Shown in pieces: positions 28,334 to 35,928 of a DNA stretch of 64,000 nt. The notes beneath the pieces were generated by a model. The model saw only the letters and a program-made list of their open reading frames with translations, made no database searches and had not been told where the DNA came from. The first letter of the stretch is position 1. The number at the start of each line of letters is the position of its first letter. The stretch is taken from positions 372,001 to 436,000 of the forward strand of contig NZ_AXWS01000014.1 in NCBI RefSeq assembly GCF_000482785.1, written 5' to 3'. The stretch comes from Derxia gummosa DSM 723. Lineage in GTDB: Bacteria; Pseudomonadota; Gammaproteobacteria; Burkholderiales; Burkholderiaceae_E. The position numbers and the translations under genes are program-made.

Positions 28334-28429
28334 ATGATCGCCTTTCACGATCCGTTCTGGCCCGCCACGGCGGTGTTCGACTGGTGGGTGCGCTGCTACG
28401 TGGAAAGCGCGATCCGCATGGGCCTGTGA
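28334..28429 (+). CDS. 31-aa small protein ORF with a sequestered ribosome binding site
   Basis: An ATG at 28334 follows TAAGGAG by seven bases. The product starts MIAFHDPFWPATAVFDWW and ends in a short charged amphipathic stretch (VESAIRMGL). It is Trp- and Phe-rich and could lie in a membrane. Codons end mostly in G or C as in host genes, which supports real coding. The stop is seven bases from the end of the convergent RcnB-like gene. I do not recognise a family. The strong structured leader in front is the main reason to take it seriously. Confidence 0.55.
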   Translation: MIAFHDPFWPATAVFDWWVRCYVESAIRMGL

Positions 28430-28435
28430 AACGGG

Positions 28436-28846
28436 TCAGTGGTTGAGCAGGATGTCGACGATGACGCCGGTGGCCACGGCAATCAGCAGCCACTCGCCGT
28501 CGATGTAGGCCCAGCGGTGGCCAGGCGGCGGCCGGCGCAGGCCGCGCGCGCGCCAGTCGTCGACATAGACGACGCGGACGTCGCGCGGCATGCGCTCACC
28601 CCGGCCCCAGCGGCCGTGCGGGCCGTCATGCCAGTAGTCGGGCGGCGCGGCATGGCGCTCGGGGCCGCGTCCGGGCGGTGGACCGCCGTGCCCGCCGTGC
28701 CCGCCGCGGTCGCCTCCGCCGGGGCCGCGATCACCGCCGCCACCGTGGCCGCGATCGCCGCCATGGCCATGATCAGCCAGGGCGGGGAGGGTGAATGAGA
28801 GCAGGGCGCCGGCCAGCAGGCGGCGGCGGAAATTCGGGCGTTCCAT
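28436..28846 (-). CDS. RcnB-family periplasmic protein
   Basis: The 136-residue protein has a cleavable signal peptide (RRRLLAGALLSFTLPALA, then DHGH). A His/Gly/Arg-rich low-complexity segment follows (residues 22-60). The C-terminal RcnB domain has VRVVYVDDWRARGLRRPPPG and YIDGEWLLIAVATGVIVDILLNH. RcnB modulates Ni2+/Co2+ export in E. coli, and the His-rich region here would bind metal. The ATG at 28846 is chosen because it opens the signal peptide; longer in-frame starts do not. It converges on the 31-aa ORF. Confidence 0.85.
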   Translation of the reverse strand: MERPNFRRRLLAGALLSFTLPALADHGHGGDRGHGGGGDRGPGGGDRGGHGGHGGPPPGRGPERHAAPPDYWHDGPHGRWGRGERMPRDVRVVYVDDWRARGLRRPPPGHRWAYIDGEWLLIAVATGVIVDILLNH

Positions 28847-29020
28847 GTGCTTGTCCGGAGATTCGACCGGCCGAGTGTCGCAAGCCGACATTGCTTCGAT
28901 GCGCCGAATCGCAAGCGAAATGACAGGCGGTTTTCCGCTTGCAACGGCTTGCAAACCGTGTCGGCATCGGTGCAACAGCACGACGCTCGCGCGGCCTCGT
29001 GCCGCGCCGCCGAGCGCCCG

Positions 29021-29965
29021 TCACTCGGCGGCGAGGCCCGCCAGCGCCTCGCCGCAGGGCAGCGCGAACTTGTCGGTCAGCAGCACGTCGGCGCGCGTGA
29101 CGCCGAGGTTGACCATCAGCACCGGCTTGCCGGCCCTGGCCGCGTCGCGCGCGAAGCGGAAGCCCGAGAACACCATCAGCGACGAACCCGCCACCAGCAG
29201 CCCGTCGGACTCGTCGAGCGCGGCATAACTACGCTCGACGCGCTCGCGCGGCACGTTCTCGCCGTAGAACACGACATCGGGCTTGAGCACGCCGCCACAG
29301 CGCTCGCAGGCGGGCACGACAAAGCGCGAGAAGTCGTGACCGTCGAGGTCGGCGTCGCCGTCAGGCGCGATGCCCGCACTCAGGCCGAGCCATTGCGGAT
29401 TGCCGGCGACGAGCCGGGCCTGGAGCGCGGCGCGTGGCGTGCGGTCGCGGCAGTCCATGCAGACGACGCCGTCGATGCGACCGTGCAGGTCGACGACGGC
29501 GCGGCTGCCGGCGGCGGCGTGCAGGCCGTCCACGTTCTGCGTGACGAGCAGGTTCACGCGGCCGGCCTGCTCCAGCCGCGCGAGCGCGCGGTGGGCGGCG
29601 TTGGGCTCGGCGCGGCGCATCAGCGTCCAGCCGATCGCGCTGCGCGCCCAGTAGCGCGCGCGCACCAGCGGATCGCGCATGAAGTCGCGGAAATCGACCG
29701 GCGGCTTGCGCTTCCAGGCGCCGGCGGCGTCGCGGTAGTCGGGGATGCCGGAATCGGTGCTGACGCCAGCGCCCGTGAGCACCATCCAGCGTCGGCTGCG
29801 CGCGAAGGCGTCGCGCAGGCGCGCGAGTTCGAGCGCGGGATCGGCCGGCGCGAGTGGCGCGGCGACGGGCAGGCCGAGCGTGGCGGCGTCGATGGCGGGC
29901 GAGCGGGCGGGAGCGGCGCCGGTCGGGGCGGCGGCGGGTGGATCGGAGGTAAGCGGGTCGCGCAT
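29021..29965 (-). CDS. Sir2-family NAD-dependent protein deacylase
   Basis: The 314-residue sirtuin removes acyl groups from lysines using NAD+. It contains GAGVSTDSGIPDYRD near residue 65, TQNVDGLHAAAG near 140 with the catalytic His in VVDLHGRIDG, two zinc-binding pairs (CMDC near 168; CERC near 220) and the GSSLMVFSGF NAD site near 258. The first 45 residues are Ala/Pro-rich and poorly conserved, so the true start may be further in. It follows the hypothetical gene upstream by 26 bp and may be in the same operon. Confidence 0.93.
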   Translation of the reverse strand: MRDPLTSDPPAAAPTGAAPARSPAIDAATLGLPVAAPLAPADPALELARLRDAFARSRRWMVLTGAGVSTDSGIPDYRDAAGAWKRKPPVDFRDFMRDPLVRARYWARSAIGWTLMRRAEPNAAHRALARLEQAGRVNLLVTQNVDGLHAAAGSRAVVDLHGRIDGVVCMDCRDRTPRAALQARLVAGNPQWLGLSAGIAPDGDADLDGHDFSRFVVPACERCGGVLKPDVVFYGENVPRERVERSYAALDESDGLLVAGSSLMVFSGFRFARDAARAGKPVLMVNLGVTRADVLLTDKFALPCGEALAGLAAE

Positions 29966-29991
29966 GGGGCTGGGGATCGAAGGCGTGGAGG

Positions 29992-30564
29992 TCAGCGCTT
30001 CGCGCCGGCGCTGCCGGCGTCGGGCGGCGTGCCGTGGCTGGCGCCGTCCTGCCTGATGCCGGCGCCGTCGTGGCGGGTCGTGCCGGGGCCAGGCGCGTCA
30101 TGCCGCACGGTCGGCCGTTCGCGGCCGCGATGGCGGTCTCGCGGATCGACCACCACCGCCATCGGCGGCTGGGCCTCGGGCCGCGTCAGCAGTGCGTCGA
30201 GCTCGCGCTGGCGCTCCAACTCGGTGACGAGGCGGTCGCGGCCCGCGCTGCGCTGGTTGGCCGTGGACAGCAGCTGCTCGCCCGCGCGATGGCTGCTGGC
30301 GCCCGGCAGGGTCGAGACGATGTCGGCGCCGCGCTCGGGTTCGGGCGCGACGACGGCGGGCGCGGGCGCTGGCTTGCGCGCCTGCGTGGTGGCGGTCGCG
30401 CGCCGGGGCGGGTCATCGGTTGCGCGGGCGAGCGGTGGCGCGGCGAGCAGCCCGGCCAACGTGGCCGTGAGCAGCCCGGCCAACGTCGTCGCCAGCAGCA
30501 GCGCGCCGCGCGCCGTCGTGCCGCCGCGCCTGCCGGTCGCTGCCGGTTCCATCCGTCCGTCCAT
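29992..30564 (-). CDS. Hypothetical secreted or anchored protein
   Basis: The product has 190 residues with one hydrophobic segment at about 20-48, which is a signal or membrane anchor. It is made partly of an in-frame duplicated octapeptide around TLAGLL. The rest is hydrophilic, Arg/Pro-rich and disordered-looking, with a short helix near RDRLVTELERQRELDALL. No family is recognised. It lies 26 bp upstream of the sirtuin gene on the same strand. Low complexity and a 24-bp repeat make the gene call less certain. Confidence 0.55.
   Translation of the reverse strand: MDGRMEPAATGRRGGTTARGALLLATTLAGLLTATLAGLLAAPPLARATDDPPRRATATTQARKPAPAPAVVAPEPERGADIVSTLPGASSHRAGEQLLSTANQRSAGRDRLVTELERQRELDALLTRPEAQPPMAVVVDPRDRHRGRERPTVRHDAPGPGTTRHDGAGIRQDGASHGTPPDAGSAGAKR
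30445..30486. repeat. 24-bp direct repeat within the hypothetical gene
   Basis: GAGCAGCCCGGCCAACGT starts at 30445 and again at 30469. The 24-bp period keeps the reading frame and duplicates eight residues in the hydrophobic anchor. Confidence 0.8.
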
Positions 30565-30750
30565 GCCTGCCTCCGCTCGTCTGTCTTCGTCCGCGTCGCG
30601 CCGGACCGTCCGCCGCGCCGCGCGCGCCGTCCGCCTGCCCGTGTTGACGATAGCGCGCCACCGCGCGGCATGAGACCGCGAACAGCGGCCTTCGTGCCGC
30701 GCCCGCCCGCTACCATTTCGGCCTCCCCAGCCAGCCCCAAGCGGTCAGCC

Positions 30751-31923
30751 ATGCATGCCGAACTGCCCACCCACGCCCATCTGCCCGACGACGACCATGT
30801 GCGCCGCGTCGCCCAGCGCAGCACCCTCGTCAGCGTCGCCGTCAACGTGGTGCTCGCGACAGTGCAGGTGTTGATCGGCGTGCTCGCGCATTCGGCCGCG
30901 CTGGTGTCGGACGGCGTGCATTCGCTGTCCGACCTCGCGTCCGACTTCGTCGTGCTGCTCGCCAATCACCACAGCCGCCGCGAAGCCGACGAGGACCATC
31001 CCTATGGCCACCTGCGCTTCGAGAACGCTGCCTCGCTCGCGCTCGCGCTGCTGCTCGCCGCCGTGGGCGCCGGCATGCTCTGGGCTGGTGTGCACCGCCT
31101 GTTCGGCCCGCCGCCTGACCCGGCCCATGTGCCCGGCGGCGCGGCGGTGGCCGTGGCCGTCGTGGCGCTCGTCGCCAAGGAAGGGCTGTTCCGCTACATG
31201 CTCGCCGCCGCCCGCGGCGTGAAGTCGTCAATGCTCGAAGCCAACGCCTGGCATGCGCGTTCGGACGCCGCCTCCTCGCTCGTGGTGGCGCTGGGCGTGG
31301 CCGGCTCGATGGCCGGCTGGGGCTTTCTCGACCCGCTCGCCGCCGCGATCGTCGGCCTGATGATCTGCAAGATGGCCTGGGAATTCGGCTTCGGCGCCAT
31401 CGCCGACCTGACCGACCGCGCCGCCTCGGCCGAGGAGGTCGCCGCCATCCGCGAGACGCTCCAGGCCACGCCCGGCGCCCGCGATCTGCACCGCCTGCGC
31501 ACCCGCAAGATGGGCGACCGCGTGATCGTCGATGCCCACCTGCTCGTGGACCCGCTCATCAGCGTGAGCGAAGGCCATTACATCGCCGAAAGCGCGCGCC
31601 ACCGGCTGCTCAAGGCGCATGGCGTGGTGGACGCCACCATCCACATCGACCCCGAAGACGACGTCATCGACGGGGCCGTCGTGAAACTGCCCGGCCGCGA
31701 AACGCTATTGGCCGAATTGCGCGACTGCCTCGGCGACCTGCCCGTCGATCTGGAAAAGACGCAATTGCATTATCTGGAGGGGAAGATCTGGGCGGATGTC
31801 TTCCTCAAGGGAATGGATGAAGGGAATGCGGAGGTGATTGCGGGGAAGGTGGAAATGGCGAAGGGGAGGGTGCTGGAGTCGGCGAATTTTGTGGCGATTA
31901 AGGTGTTGCAGGTGCGGGCGTAA
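30751..31923 (+). CDS. Cation diffusion facilitator family transporter
   Basis: The 390-residue divalent metal/proton antiporter exports metals such as Zn2+, Fe2+ or Mn2+. Six helices span about residues 25-225, with the metal-site motifs SDGVHSLSDLASD near 50 and WHARSDAASS near 168. The C-terminal cytosolic dimerisation domain includes DAHLLVDPLISVSEGH near 258 and a further 90-residue extension. The ATG at 30751 is chosen because the family begins there; the frame is open far upstream but low-complexity. The last 40 codons shift to GGG, AGG, AAT and ATT, next to the second A+T-rich cassette. Confidence 0.9.
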   Translation: MHAELPTHAHLPDDDHVRRVAQRSTLVSVAVNVVLATVQVLIGVLAHSAALVSDGVHSLSDLASDFVVLLANHHSRREADEDHPYGHLRFENAASLALALLLAAVGAGMLWAGVHRLFGPPPDPAHVPGGAAVAVAVVALVAKEGLFRYMLAAARGVKSSMLEANAWHARSDAASSLVVALGVAGSMAGWGFLDPLAAAIVGLMICKMAWEFGFGAIADLTDRAASAEEVAAIRETLQATPGARDLHRLRTRKMGDRVIVDAHLLVDPLISVSEGHYIAESARHRLLKAHGVVDATIHIDPEDDVIDGAVVKLPGRETLLAELRDCLGDLPVDLEKTQLHYLEGKIWADVFLKGMDEGNAEVIAGKVEMAKGRVLESANFVAIKVLQVRA

Positions 31924-31960
31924 TCGCCACGTAAATGTTCTGGAAATGGTTGGGGAAATG

Positions 31961-31984
31961 CCCGGCAGCAAAACTGATGCCGGG
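31961..31984. terminator. Possible bidirectional terminator between the CDF and PLD-like genes
   Basis: CCCGGCA (31961-31967) pairs with TGCCGGG (31978-31984) across a 10-nt loop, between two convergent genes. T runs are short on both sides. Confidence 0.4.
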
Positions 31985-32000
31985 TAAGAGCTTGATTCGC

Positions 32001-33252
32001 CTATTGGTCTTGATGTAGCTTTTTATTTAGTGCATTTGTCATTACCTCTCGAATTATCTTGGGGGATGCTTTTTCGGTCGCACTTAAAAATGCATGTTGT
32101 GTGACATTTTTTCTGTGGCGAGAGTTTGATAGCGCCAGCATTTCGTCGAAAAGATCCTCTATCCGTTCTTTGTTACTTATGTCATATGGCAAGTCAAAAA
32201 ACTCATACTTGCTAAGTATGCGACCCAGTTTTAAGTCGTTGGCCAACAATTTTTCGCATTTTGCTTTAAATGAGTGGAAAGGGGGTGTTTCTGGCTGCTC
32301 AATCACGTTCAGGTCGCTTAGCGCCCTGAGATCATGCTCAATTGAGGACTCTATTTCGATGTGCTGCTCGTATAAGGCAGTTTCGAGTTCTTTCTTAAAA
32401 TTCTGTGCGTCGCTGCTTTCATTTAATGACCGCGCAATGTTTTTTGGAATCCAGTGCCCAAGATGGGTTTCTATTCCGTAATTCTTAACCATGTTTGATA
32501 TTTTGTCCGTGCATTCTGATGAATATTCAAACCTAAAATAACGCCGACTAATTGTTGCCGAGTCAATATCGAAGCCCATTTCCTTGAGTTCATTATTTCC
32601 AATCGTCTTTTTGCCTTGTTCATTAAGCTGATATCTAATTGCCAGATATTGTCCTAAACTGTCGGACCATTTGTGCGCAAACAACCCCTCATGAATGAGG
32701 GCAAGTTTGAATGCGTATTCATTGGCGCTGCGAAATTCGCCAATTTCCCTCACGTCAACGGTTCTTAAATTCTTAAGTTCATCAAGGAATTCTGCTACCG
32801 CGCCTGCGTCTTGCGTGTCGAGTAGGCTTTTCAATGTTTCCATTCTTGTTTTCTGTAAGCCCCGTGTGGGTCAGGTTTGCGGAGCCAATAGCAAGGCTGC
32901 CGCGATAAACTCCCCCATTCTTATCGTCGGACTTGATTGCATACCCTTTGCTATGAAAAAGCGTGGAGGTATCAACGGCAAGAATCTCGACATCGACGTT
33001 TCTTATGCATGATCGGATTCTGTTAAACTGCTTTTGCTCAATTGTTTGGGCTGATTTTCTATCGATAAAGAGAAATACCTTCTTGAGCTTTGCAAGCTTT
33101 TCCATCTTTCTCATTAGTGAAATGGCAGACTCTGTCGAAAAATAACATGATGTCAAATAAAGAGTGTGAAAGTATCTTTTGTCCACCCCCTTCATCAGCA
33201 TGTGAATCAGTTTTTCTTCTTTGGTTTGCTTTGTGTTGAAGCTGGTATTCAT
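32001..33252 (-). pseudogene. Phospholipase D-like protein, split by a frameshift
   Basis: The N-terminal part (33252 to about 32830) has a PLD active-site block: HSKGYAIKSDD, then GSLAIGSANLTHTGL (HxK...GSxN). The C-terminal part continues in the next frame to 32001 (280 codons from an internal ATG at 32843; helical and Asn/Lys-rich). Deleting one A from the run complementary to 32828-32831 would fuse the two as ...GNIESLLDTQDAG..., giving about 416 residues, a natural length for PLD-type nuclease or restriction proteins. The region is A+T-rich and foreign in codon use. Either the gene is broken, or a homopolymer miscall or programmed slippage occurs. No credible ribosome binding site supports a separate second gene. 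Confidence 0.7.
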
Positions 33253-33338
33253 CGGGGCTGTCTTTGAGAGTGGGGTGATTAGAAGGTATTGGGGAAATGC
33301 GCTGCTGGTGGTGTTCGATCTTTAATGTCTGAATCTTT

Positions 33339-33896
33339 TCAAACCTCCCTCCCATACCTCCGCAAATACGCCCGCCAATACATCTTCCCCTCGGGCGTAA
33401 TGAACCCCCACCACTGGCTTTTCTTCCCCATCACGAACAGCGACCACGCCTCGCCGCCTTTCGGCACCACGAGCCGGTGCGCGGTCGCGGCGCTGCGCCT
33501 CACCATCGCGCCCGGCCCGCGCCAGAACACGCCGAGCCGCGCCGCCTCGGTCGCATGCGCGAGGCCGGCGGCGGTGTCGAGCGTTCCCAGCAGTTCGATG
33601 AGTCGAGCGGCCTCGGGCCGCAGCACGCCCGGCCGCGCCTCGGCGGCGCTGGTCACTTCCCAGTAGCCGCCGCGCAGTACCCAGCTCAGGTTCCACCACG
33701 GGTGGTCGTGCAGCGCGCGGTCGTGGTCGGAGCGCAGGACGTGGTGGATGCGCGCACCGAAGGGCGGCCAGGCCTTCTTGCGGTCGCAGCGCAGCAGCCA
33801 GCCGCGCTCCATGTAGTTGCCGATGTTGGGATAGGGCGAGCGGCGCGACCGGCGAATCAGCCAGTCGATGACAACGGCGGGCAGCGGGAGGCGCAT
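33339..33896 (-). CDS. Cupin-like conserved hypothetical protein
   Basis: The 185-residue protein has a small beta-barrel with the motif ALHDHPWWNLSWVLRGGYWE near residue 63, a typical HxHPW cupin metal site. Later strands are AHRLVVPKGGEAWSLFVMG and WWGFITPEGKMYWRAYLRRYG. The function is unknown; such proteins occur in phages and proteobacteria. ATG 33896 is chosen because upstream codons are low-complexity. The last dozen codons near 33339 depart from host codon use, next to the A+T-rich cassette. Confidence 0.75.
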   Translation of the reverse strand: MRLPLPAVVIDWLIRRSRRSPYPNIGNYMERGWLLRCDRKKAWPPFGARIHHVLRSDHDRALHDHPWWNLSWVLRGGYWEVTSAAEARPGVLRPEAARLIELLGTLDTAAGLAHATEAARLGVFWRGPGAMVRRSAATAHRLVVPKGGEAWSLFVMGKKSQWWGFITPEGKMYWRAYLRRYGREV

Positions 33897-34029
33897 GACA
33901 CGGCGGGGAGTGGGCGGCGCGCCGATTCTGCCAGCCACCCGGGCGCGGCCATCGGCGGGAATGCGCCGGCCCTGCATGCGCTTGCAACGCGGCGGCCCGC
34001 GCGCCGCCGCCGTGGCCGTCGCCCCGCGC

Positions 34030-35121
34030 TCAGCCGAGCTTGGCGATGACCGCCACCGGCCCGCCGCCCGGCGGCCCCTGATGCTCGGCCCCGCCCGACA
34101 CGTACAGCGTCGTCACGCCCACCACCGAGGCGATGACGGCGCCCGCCGCCGCGCGCGCATGGCGGGTGGCGTCGAGGTCGGCGTCGGACAGCATTGTGTG
34201 GCGCACGCCGCGCACATGGCCGGTCGGGTCGGCCTCGCACTTGGCGAGCACGTTGATGACCCGTTTCGGCGCATCGGCCTCGGGCACGCCCAGGTCGGCG
34301 AGGGCGCCGCGCACCGCGTCGGCGTCGATGAGGTCGCGCATCGCGCGGTGCGAGATGCCGTAGTCGCTGGCCGAGGCGGCGCTCATGCCGAACACGATCA
34401 CGCTCACATGCTTCTGCTCGTTGCCGGCCGAGCAGGACGCGACCGACGAGTACATGGTGCGGGCGGCGAGCACGTCGCGCTCGCGCACGGCTTCGTCGGG
34501 CAGCTCGCCGAGGGCGATGGCCACGCCCAGCGCCGAGGCGCCGCGCGACCAGGCCATCGATTCGCGGGTCTCGAGCGTGACGGGCTTCTCGCCGAGGCTG
34601 CGCGCCGATTCGATGTCGGCCACGCGCAGCAGCGGGCACTTCACCTGCACGAAATGCACGTCGGCGGGGTTGTCGATGCCGGCGTCGGCGATGGCGGCGC
34701 GCACCGCCTCGGCCGTGGCCTGGATCTGCGCCATGCGGCCGACCTCGTGCGGTTGCAGCTCGCGCGTGCTGCCGATGCCGACCGCGAGCCGCTTGCCCTC
34801 CGGCGCGGCCTTGCTGGTCCAGCGCCGCGCGAACACCGTCATGTGCGGGCTGAGCACGCCTTCGGTGCCTCCCGACATGACGATGGCGATGCGGCGCGAG
34901 ATGTCGGTGCGCGAGGCGTGCATCGCGTCGGCCAGCAGCGCCGACACGGTCTCGACCGCGTATTCGCGCGTGAAGTCGTTGACCAGCCCGGTACCTTCGG
35001 TCTTGCCCAGGATCGCTACGATCTCGTCCGCGCGTACCGTGCCACGTGCGAGCAGCTCGGCCAGCCCCGTCACGTCTCCGGGGCCGCGCATCGGGATGCG
35101 GAAGACGTCAACGCTCTGCAT
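34030..35121 (-). CDS. atzD: Cyanuric acid amidohydrolase (ring-opening amidohydrolase family)
   Basis: The enzyme hydrolyses the s-triazine ring of cyanuric acid to 1-carboxybiuret. The 363-residue protein has the three repeated units of the family with the expected Lys/Ser pairs: K40 (ILGKTEGTG) with S83 (VMSGGTEGVLSPH), K161 (VQVKCPLL) with S231 (CSAGNE), and K294 (VLAKCEAD) with S342 (YVSGGAEHQGPPGGGP). The opening MQSVDVFRIPMRGPGD resembles AtzD/TrzD more than barbiturase. The other pathway genes, atzF-G, atzE and atzH, lie 14 kb downstream on the opposite strand. No transporter or LysR regulator (AtzR) adjoins it. A role in another cyclic amide pathway cannot be excluded. Confidence 0.88.
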   Translation of the reverse strand: MQSVDVFRIPMRGPGDVTGLAELLARGTVRADEIVAILGKTEGTGLVNDFTREYAVETVSALLADAMHASRTDISRRIAIVMSGGTEGVLSPHMTVFARRWTSKAAPEGKRLAVGIGSTRELQPHEVGRMAQIQATAEAVRAAIADAGIDNPADVHFVQVKCPLLRVADIESARSLGEKPVTLETRESMAWSRGASALGVAIALGELPDEAVRERDVLAARTMYSSVASCSAGNEQKHVSVIVFGMSAASASDYGISHRAMRDLIDADAVRGALADLGVPEADAPKRVINVLAKCEADPTGHVRGVRHTMLSDADLDATRHARAAAGAVIASVVGVTTLYVSGGAEHQGPPGGGPVAVIAKLG

Positions 35122-35216
35122 GTCGCCTCCGCTTCACGGTGCCCGCCCCGCTCGCCGCGATTGCCCTGCCTGCCGGCACTTCGGCCGGTCCACTTCTTCC
35201 TGACGCGATCCCTCGC

Positions 35217-35801
35217 ATGCCTGTCGTTCCTTCGCTCATCGCCATCAATGTCCTGCTGTTCTTTCTACAAGGCTCGCGTGGCGACTTGATGCTGTTTGCG
35301 TTGTGGCCGATCGAAGCAGGATTCCTGCCGTGGCAGCTCGTCACCAGCGCATTCCTGCACGGAAGCCTCACGCACCTGGCCTTCAACATGTTCGGCCTGT
35401 GGACCTTCGGCCGCGAGCTGGAGTCGCTGCTGGGGGCGCTGCGCTTCCTCACGCTGTATTTCGCGAGCGTGGTGACGGCGGCCGTCGTGCAGCTGGTGTT
35501 CGTGGCGATCGCCGGCTCGCATTCGTACACGCTGGGCGCGTCGGGCGGCGTGTTCGGGCTGTTGCTGGCATGGGCGGCCTTCTTTCCCGAATCGGAGATC
35601 GTGCCGATCTTTCCGCCCATCCCCATCCGCGCGCGGGTGTTCGCGGCGATCTACGCGGTGATCGAGCTGGTGCTGGGTGTGACCGGCACGGCCCAGGGCG
35701 TTGCCCATTTCGCGCACCTCGGCGGGATGCTGGGTGCGTGGCTGCTGATCCGGCGCTGGGAATGGCGTGCGCGCGAGGCGCGGCGCAGGCGGCTGGGGTG
35801 A
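35217..35801 (+). CDS. Rhomboid family intramembrane serine protease
   Basis: The 194-residue polytopic protein has about six helices. HGSLTHLAFNMFGLWTFG carries the conserved L1-loop and TM2 residues. The nucleophile is in LGASGGVFGLLLAW near residue 108 and the catalytic His in GVAHFAHLGGMLGAWLL near 166. It cleaves membrane-embedded substrates that are unknown here. ATG 35217 is used; an open frame upstream lacks conservation. It is divergent from the atzD-like gene with 95 bp between. Confidence 0.92.
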   Translation: MPVVPSLIAINVLLFFLQGSRGDLMLFALWPIEAGFLPWQLVTSAFLHGSLTHLAFNMFGLWTFGRELESLLGALRFLTLYFASVVTAAVVQLVFVAIAGSHSYTLGASGGVFGLLLAWAAFFPESEIVPIFPPIPIRARVFAAIYAVIELVLGVTGTAQGVAHFAHLGGMLGAWLLIRRWEWRAREARRRRLG

Positions 35802-35928
35802 GGCGGGAGAAGGCCGGCGTTTCCGGGCCGGCCGGCGTGCCCGGGCCGAGGACGGCGCGGACACGAGGCCCGGCAGGGCGCCGGGCCGGCGGGCGGCGGC
35901 ATCGCGCCGCGCCGCGCCCGCCGCGCGC

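Noticed and set aside
32001-32843. The 280-codon frame as an independent gene
   Set aside because: Its ATG falls inside the PLD coding region without a ribosome binding site, and a one-base correction joins it smoothly to the PLD part.
33059-33355. 98-codon minus-strand frame upstream of the PLD-like gene
   Set aside because: It overlaps the PLD N-terminus in another frame and has no ribosome binding site or motif.
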